The notes under the pieces are model-generated. The model was not told where the DNA came from and did not search any database. It saw nothing but the letters and a program-made list of their open reading frames with translations. A stretch of 64,000 nucleotides of DNA from Vicia villosa (lineage: Eukaryota; Streptophyta; Magnoliopsida; Fabales; Fabaceae): NCBI RefSeq assembly GCF_029867415.1, contig NC_081186.1, positions 19,871,338-19,935,337 of the forward strand. The letters are read 5' to 3'. Positions 57,271-64,000 of the stretch are shown piece by piece. The position numbers and the translations under genes were made by a program. Each line of letters starts with the position of its first letter. Within the stretch, counting starts at the first letter, position 1.

Positions 57271-59470
57271 ATTTGGATGATGTGAGTTCTCGCAGGTCGA
57301 GTTTGTAGATGAAGATGATTCACAGATGCTGATGATTCAAAGACGACGCTGATGAAGGTGCCGTGCGGTTCAGAAGATGATGAAGATTTTTTCTGTGAAT
57401 TGAATTCGTGGAGATGAACTATGAAGGAAGTTCTTGAGATTGAAGATGAATGGAGATTGTTGATAAAGGTGAATTCGGTGATTTTCTTCAGAGATTCTGG
57501 TTTCTTGCATAATGGTAGGGTGATTGGAGAATCTTTCTGGACGAATTTGTGGTGAATCGATGGAGGTTCTGAGAAGTTGTGAAGAATATGGATAGAGAAT
57601 TGGAGAAAGGTTGCAGAATGATGAAGATGGTGGAGAATTGGTGATGAAGATTATGAAGGTGTGTCTAGAGTGATTTGAAAGTGATGAACTGTTATATAGA
57701 GATGGAGGTTTGAGAGTCTGAGCTTCCAGGTTAGTTACCACTCTTTTTCTCATTTTTTTAGCTATGCCCTGTTAGTTACATGCTGTTAGGAATTAGTTAT
57801 TAGGTGGTTACAAAGTTGGTTAGAGGGTGGTTAGTTCTGTTTTGACAGTTATGATTTGTTTGGAAATTCAGTTGGTGAATGGTTGTAGGTTAGTTTTGGC
57901 AGTTATGAATTCTGTTGAGAGTTAGTTAAATGGGGACTGTTTAAGGATGCTGGTTGTTATATGGAAGTTGGGAATGGCTTGTTAAAATCTGTTATATGAA
58001 ATCAGGGAGAGGTAAAAAGTTAGTAAAGCTATTGGTTAATTGGGAAATCTGTTATGTCAGAAAAGCTGTGAGTTCAGAATTGTTTGTGGACTGTTTCGAT
58101 GCGTTTTATTTGATCCCAGCCTGTGTTATGAACTGATGTGGATTTTGGATTGGTGATGAATCTGTTTTTGCAGGGCTGACTGAATTTACCCTTAGTCATG
58201 GCTTGTTCTGAATTTTTTTGGTTTGATTTGCAGGTACATGGTTACTGTATGGTGAAGGCATGAGGTCTTGCAGGATGGAACCGAGGAGGCCAGTCTTCCA
58301 TTGATGGCAACTTAGGATTAGAAGCAATAGGCTAAAGCCATTTTTGTGTAATTTTGTTGTTTTGTAATAGATAGCAGCATGAAGTAAATATTGAATGGGC
58401 ATTTGGAAATGAACTATGATGGTTTTTTTTTTTGGTGTATTTGTTTTTTTATAATTTGGAATGAATGTAATGAATTTTGAATGAAACTCTTTGGATTTTG
58501 ATCATTTGAATCTTTTGTAATGGATGTCTTTGAGAATGTATGGCCATTTGGACATTGAATGATGTAATGAATACGATCTTGTGATTTGCTTCTTTAAGAA
58601 ATCCAAATATGCTTTCTTACCAACCTTGCAAAACTCAAACAACTTTGATCAAATTTTGGACTTTGAATGAATACCTCAAACTACATCTCATTTCTCACAC
58701 GAAACCTTATCCTCCAATCTTATATGCACCAAATCTAGCCATCATGAACAAACATAAGCTTTGGACTAATTTGTACTCTTGGCATCAAGTAATCATTAAT
58801 GAGTTCGAATCTTCTATTTAATAAAAATCAAAAATCTGTCTTCAATTCTCAAACCATAAGTGACTTGCACCCCAAGCAATCGAACAATTTGAAAGAACAA
58901 TGACGCCTTAATTGTAATGAATCTTCAAGTCATGTATCACACCTTGACAAAATACTTTCCTTAATAAACGACTTTAACCTGACGCCTCATGAATCCTTTG
59001 ATGAAGATAAATCTCGAAGCATACACCTTACTGCTTGTAGAACCAGAAGTACCGCGTCTTATTAGTTTTGTACGCATCAATCTCATTACGAAACCTTACG
59101 CTTCCAAATCCTTGATCCCATGCCTTTTTTAGATGTTTTATTTGATGAATGAATGAAAAGTCGTGTTAATGGCCTAATGGAGTGATGTAAATGAAATGCA
59201 AAGTTTAAGCCAGTTAGAAATAAATACGTGGGCAAATTTTGGGGTGCAACAGCTGCCCCTATTCAATCTGCTTGAACCTGAATGTACGAACGACACAAGT
59301 TCTGGACATTTGAGGTGTAAGTGGATTGAATACCAAAGAACCCAAAAATTTGCGCTCAGGAATAACAACTCTGAGGTGGTATTTTGCAATTTTGATTTTG
59401 AGAAGGGACACCAGTTACTACTGATTCCAAACAGGGGATACTATTAGATGCCTGATATAAACAAGAAGAG

Positions 59471-60548
59471 CCAGTCAACTACTGGACATTCGCCGATAAC
59501 AACCGGGCTCTGAAGGAAAGGACCAATAACAGTCAGACCTAACCAAAGGATGCCTGTAACAACAGGACTTTAAAGGAACAGACTAGTAACAACTAGAACT
59601 GGCCAAAGGATGCCTGTAACAACAGGCCTTTAAAGGAACAGACTAGTAACAACTAGAACTGACCAAGGGATGCCTGTAACAACAGGACTTTAAAGAAACA
59701 GGCTAGTAACAACTAGAACTGACCAAAGGATGCCTGTAACAACAGGACTTTTGCTGGTAACAACCAGACTTTAAAGGAAAGGACTAATAACAATCAGACC
59801 TAACCAAAGGATGCCTGTAACAACAGGACTTTAAAGGAACAGACTAGTAACAACTAGAACTGGCCAAAGGATGCCTGTAACAACAGGACTTTAAAGGAAC
59901 AGACTAGTAACAACTAGAACTGACCAAGGGATGCCTGTAACAACAGGACTTTAAAGAAACAGACTAGTAACAACTAGAACTGACCAAAGGATGCCTGTAA
60001 CAACAGGACTTTTGCTGGTAACAACCAGACTTTAAAGGAAAGGACTAATAACAATCAGACCTGACCAAAGGATGCCTGTAACAACAGGACTTTAAAGGAA
60101 CAGACTAGTAACAACTAGAACTGACCAAAGGATGCCTGTAACAACAGGACTTTTGCTGGTACAGACTAGTAACAACTAGAACTGACCAAGGGATGCCTGT
60201 AACAACAGGACTTTAAAGAAACAGACTAGTAACAACTAGAACTGACCAAAGGATGCCTGTAACAACAGGACTTTTGCTGGTAACAACCAGAATTTAAAGG
60301 AAAGGACTAATAACAATCAGACCTGACCAACGGATGCCTGTAACAACAGGACTTTAAAGGAACAGACTAGTAACAACTAGAACTGGCCAAAGGATGCCTG
60401 TAACAACAGGACTTTAAAGGAACAGACTAGTAACAACTAGAACTGACCAAAGGATGCCTGTAACAACAGGACTTTTGCTAGAAACAACCAGAATTTGAAA
60501 GATGCCCATAACCATGGGACTTTTGAAAGAGGTGCCAATAATTATTGG
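59471..60548. repeat. 60-bp tandem array made of hairpins with AACA loops
   Basis: About fifteen copies of GGATGCCTGTAACAACAGG, mostly every 60 bases. They alternate with CTAGTAACAACTAG and CTGGTAACAACCAG units. Each is a 5-bp stem with loop AACA: CCTGT/ACAGG, CTAGT/ACTAG, CTGGT/ACCAG. The right edge adds CCCAT/ATGGG (60505-60518) and CCAAT/ATTGG (60535-60548), and the left edge CCAGT/ACTGG (59471-59485). Confidence 0.92.
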
Positions 60549-61189
60549 ACTTGACTGAATCCCACAGGCCAAAAGGCGGGGTGTAACTCTTCAAGAGTAG
60601 CGATCGTTCGACTTGCCACACACAAAGTGTGGGTTATCCGAACGATTGAGCTCTGCAAACGGGAAATAACCAAAGAAGGTAATGATCTTGACAAAGAAAG
60701 ACTTTGTATCCAGTCCGCACTGGAGGGAGAAAGAAAGATTTCTTTTGGGGATATGTTACTTTGTGCCTTCGGAGCACATAACAACTTGGCTTATGCATGT
60801 TTGAATTTTTCCATGGCGTAATGCTCCATATTCATGGAAATGCTACGCATTTTTGTAGATGTAATGTGAATGCAATGATTACTATATGCAGAGATGACGA
60901 AGGCCCATTAGAGAATATTCCATTTACTTGTCGATTGAGCTTCGTCTCTGATCTCGGGATAGGTAAACACCAGGGAGAATCCCCTCAGTGTTAAGAACTC
61001 TGTGGGGGCGCCAATAGACATTGGACTTTGAATTACAAGATACACTTCTTCTTTGACTTGAAGAATCCTTCTGACTTCTCACCATGTGCCATTGCTTGAA
61101 GAATTTTTCAGCTTGAGGAGATTACCTCGACTCACCCTTTTGGGGATAACAAATCCTGATGAGGAACCCTTGTTTGGAGGAGTGGAACA

Positions 61190-61360
61190 ACTTTGAGGAG
61201 AAATAAACTCCTATACTAGGGGAGAGATGAATTCTCAGGAGAAGTAAACTCCTATGCTCGGGGAGTGACTTTTCTAGGAGAAATAAACTCATATGCTTGG
61301 GAAATGAATCGAACTCTCATGAGAAATAAACTCCTATGCTTGGGGAGAGAGTAACTTGTT
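61190..61360. repeat. Short tandem repeat, GGAGAAATAAACTCC units
   Basis: Four imperfect copies about 40-60 bases apart. Each has GGAG and CTCC arms around AAATAAA or a variant, followed by TATGCTTGGGGA. Confidence 0.75.
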
Positions 61361-61574
61361 GGGGAAAAGCATTATGATACTTATCAACTCCGTGATGGTC
61401 AACTGCACTTTACAAGTGAATGATGGTTCCCAAAAGATTGTGCCCCAGGCTTCCTGACTTACGAAGAGATTTGGTTTACGAAGACATTTTCCTCGAAAGG
61501 ATCCTCACACCACAATTACTTGAGATAATTTTACCCCAGCATATTCAAACGTTTGACATATTCCTTTCATGATC

Positions 61575-62110
61575 AATGGATCCTCGAGAGATTCGTCAAA
61601 TCTCGACGTGAATGCCCCAGATTGAGTGAGCTTGAGAGATTCCTCGACGTCACTTCTTCAAATTGGTTGAAATCAAGAGAGAGATTCCTCGACTTGATTG
61701 ACCCATATTGATTGAATTTGAGATGTCAAACCTCGATTTGATTGCCCCTGATTGTGTGCATCTTATCATAACCCTCAAGTTTACTTCTTTTAAAGTCAAA
61801 CAAACTGTGGAAGAAACTTCACCATGCTCAACGGAGCGTTCAAACTTTCCCCCTCAGGGTACTTAATCAAAGAGAGTATCCACCGCTCATGGTCAATAGA
61901 GTATTCAGACTTCTCCCCTCAGGGTAGTCGATCAAAGAAGGTATCAACTGATTTTCTCAATAGAGCATCCAAAGCTTTTCCTCTCAGAGTAATCAATCAA
62001 GAACAATATCAAACTGATCAGGCTCAGCGGAGTCTTCAGGCACTTGTCCCTTAATGATCAAGCAACGAGGGCATCAAACTACACATGCTCAATGGAGTAT
62101 TCAGACAACT
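61575..62110. repeat. Two degenerate minisatellites
   Basis: 61575-61760 repeats GAGATTCCTCGAC/TTGATTG-like units. 61823-62110 repeats units with CTCAATAGAGTATTCAGAC and CCCTCAGGGTA about every 80 bases. Both are diverged and non-coding. Confidence 0.6.
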
Positions 62111-62760
62111 TGCTTTGATAATCAATCTCTGAAATGATTGCTTTTTACTCTATGGAGTTCTCCAGTCTCTTTTACTTTGACACGATCAAGCTCTTCATGG
62201 ATTCTCATCATGGAAACTTCCTGATGTTCAAGCAAATGTTTTGTATGAAAAAGGATGTTAATTCTGAGAATGATAATTATAATGCAAAGCCTATGCTAGT
62301 CTTGAAGTTTAAAAACTTTTTATGCAATGATGTGGCCACCTCTTGTGAATGAAAGGTAAAGCGGGTATACGATACCAACATGGATATGTGTTACGCTTCA
62401 TTGGGAGTCATTTAAACGCTATATCATTTGAGTGCACTTTCGAAATAAACCCTACTTCAATTAGGACTTTTGAGGGTTGTAACTTGGTCGGGTTCACGGT
62501 TTTCAGAAACAAAGGATTTTTAGGCTCAAAATTATTTGGTGCCCACCCCCTTCGTGATGTTCTCCACTCCTAAGTTCAATTAACTCAACATGAGTGCTCA
62601 TCCCTCACAAGGAACTTTAAGATGGTTGAGGAATCAATGAGGTTTTTTTTTGGACATGGCAGTCGCTCACCTTTTATTCTTTTGATTCATTGTCACACGA
62701 CCTTGCTCTTGCTTTATTTTCACCATTATTTTCTTTTTATTGCCATATATTTTTTCTTCT

Positions 62761-62795
<35 letters not shown>

Positions 62796-64000
62796 TCTTT
62801 TTTTTTCTGCTCTCTTTTTTTTTTTTTTTTGACCAAGTCGTGTGAACTCGCATTGTCTTTGATTCGTTGGAAGTGATTGCGACTGCCTCGTTCCATGATT
62901 GATGAAGAATTACAATTGTGGTATCGTCATCTTCTGTCCCTTTGATAGGTGAAGGATAACCATCACGATTTTGACTTTCCTCAACCTTTTGAAGGATAAC
63001 CATTGTTGTACCCTTAGATACATACCCTTTATGAGTTTTGAACACTTGATCAAGTTAAATGAACACTACCCTGCCCCAGGGTTAAAATTAAAGGTTTTTT
63101 TCTGAATAGAAAAGAAACTCCTACTTCAAGGCTCAAAGGGGTTGACGAGGGTCTATCTCCCTTATATCTCCGGTGTTTGGGGATTTGAAGCAATGCCTGT
63201 ACATCATCAGTAGGGTTTTATTCAAAAACACACAATTAGGGATTTTGCATTTTTTTTTATCATCATTCTCCCTCCGCTCGTTGCCTAAGCAAGATATTAA
63301 TAAAGTTGGTATCGTAATGCCAAAAACCTTTTTTTTTTTTGAGTGAAAACGAATGGATTACTTCAAGACAAACATAAACGATGCATTATGATTTTCATTC
63401 AGAAATTAACAAATTTTTACATGCTAGAAATGCTTAAACAAACAATGAAACGTTACAAATGAGAATGTAATAAAGAACTAAATGAGTGCCCTTGTTGAGG
63501 AGACTTGACTCCGTCTGGACTTATTGCTCTTGAATGCTTTTTTCAGTTTTGATACCCCATTGAGACTTCAACTTGTGCATAAAACCTCCTGGGGTGGATG
63601 TGGTTGTTATGAAATTGACAAGTACTTGAATTCTGCCTTTGAATGTCCTACCACCTTCAGTTGAATGGCTAGGTGCCCCAGCATGGTAGCCACTTAACAT
63701 TATCATATGTTTCTTCCACACACTTTAGATTATTTCCCAGACGAATATTCCAACAAAGGTGTACAAGAGTGGTGCATTTTAGCCTTCTTTTAGGGATTCG
63801 AGCAATGCAAATGATGCAACACTCAAGATAAGAATACGTCTTGCTTATCCCTCGGTCGGGAGCCCCAAATATAGATGCTAGAACATTAACCACCATCATG
63901 ACTGAAAGAAAATTGCATTATCATCGAACTCAAGAGAGCTATCTGTGGTGAGGAAGACCCAAAACACCAACTGAAATACCATCAATCAGGGATATAACTG

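Larger units (their letters stand above)
54914..59251 (-). mobile_element. Second Tat-type family, LTR of 4338 bp
   Basis: On the plus strand it starts TGTCGCTACCGCGAAAAATG and ends GGGGTGCAACA. On the element strand it therefore starts TGTTGCACCCCAAAATTTGC and ends GGTAGCGACA. The neighbouring 59252-59275 is the complement of a polypurine tract (GAATAGGGGCAGC). It is inserted into LTR copy 3, so it is younger than that copy. It contains the hairpin array at 55605-55807 and a GC-richer gene-like stretch at 56779-57270. A possible minus-strand TATA box (TATATAA) lies near 57690. Confidence 0.85.
59252..64000 (-). mobile_element. Interior (3' side) of the second Tat-type element
   Basis: It begins at the PPT complement and runs off the window. 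No coding sequence is supported. It is built largely of tandem repeats (59471-60548, 61190-61360, 61575-61760, 61823-62110). The stretch 62390-62590 resembles 42400-42560 of the neighbouring Tat-type element (shared GGTTGTAAC, GGTTCACGGTTT, CCCACCCCCTTCGTGATG). T-runs at 62764-62830 give only low-complexity frames. Confidence 0.7.

Noticed and set aside
57370..57753. Minus-strand 127-residue frame rich in Ser and Pro
   Set aside because: It is in the sense direction of the Tat LTR but has low complexity, and its plus-strand GATGAAGATG-type repeats explain the openness.
59471..60548. CRISPR array
   Set aside because: Regular 60-bp spacing suggested it, but the intervening sequences are themselves repeated and hairpin-forming, the DNA is a plant retrotransposon, and there are no cas genes.
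62622..63045. Phe-rich and Lys-rich frames
   Set aside because: They are produced by long T-runs at 62764-62830.

Overview
This window is repeat-dominated, AT-rich nuclear DNA from a flowering plant, most likely a legume of the pea/vetch group. That placement is inferred from the kinds of LTR retrotransposon present: Athila, Tat/Ogre and SIRE-like Ty1/copia elements, in nests. Only one ordinary host gene can be supported, an intronless four-EF-hand calmodulin-like gene at 14301-14720 on the minus strand. Nearly everything else is transposon sequence of different ages.

Layout. 1-6037: 3' part of an Athila-type Ty3/gypsy element, with two diverged broken copies of one 3' ORF, a polypurine tract and a complete 1757-bp LTR. 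6038-11790: mosaic of Tat LTR pieces in both orientations, a SIRE LTR piece and an unidentified gypsy-like remnant. 11795-13775: small repeats (a perfect inverted repeat, two SINE-like tails, a MITE, a large fold-back). 14301-14835: the calmodulin-like gene and its TATA box. 14980-17177: AT-rich spacer with (AT)n tracts and a direct duplication. 17178-25066: SIRE-like copia element with broken gag-pol, split by a 4704-bp non-autonomous Athila-type element (20198-24901) that has near-identical LTRs and a perfect 5-bp target duplication. 25068-35761: another copia LTR with a primer-binding site and an unrecognised interior, interrupted by two solo Tat LTRs with perfect 5-bp target duplications. 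The first solo LTR carries a Mutator-like element, which itself carries a 265-bp MITE. 35762-39874: a second SIRE-like element (5' LTR, gag, protease, part of integrase). 39875-54913: a minus-strand, coding-free Tat-type element arranged LTR-interior-LTR-interior-LTR with a 7.43-kb period. 54914-64000: a second Tat-type element on the minus strand with a 4338-bp LTR and an interior full of short tandem repeats.

The most unusual signal is a structural rule shared by unrelated elements. Their LTRs and untranslated regions carry runs of short hairpins in which the loop or core is nearly constant while the stems change in both arms together. I see it in the Athila LTR, three Tat-type elements, the U5/leader of the SIRE-like elements and another copia LTR. 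In the SIRE-like pair, homologous hairpins have different but still self-complementary stems. This looks like selection for, or a mechanism that copies, nucleic-acid structure rather than sequence. All stem pairings were found by eye. No alignment or folding program was run.
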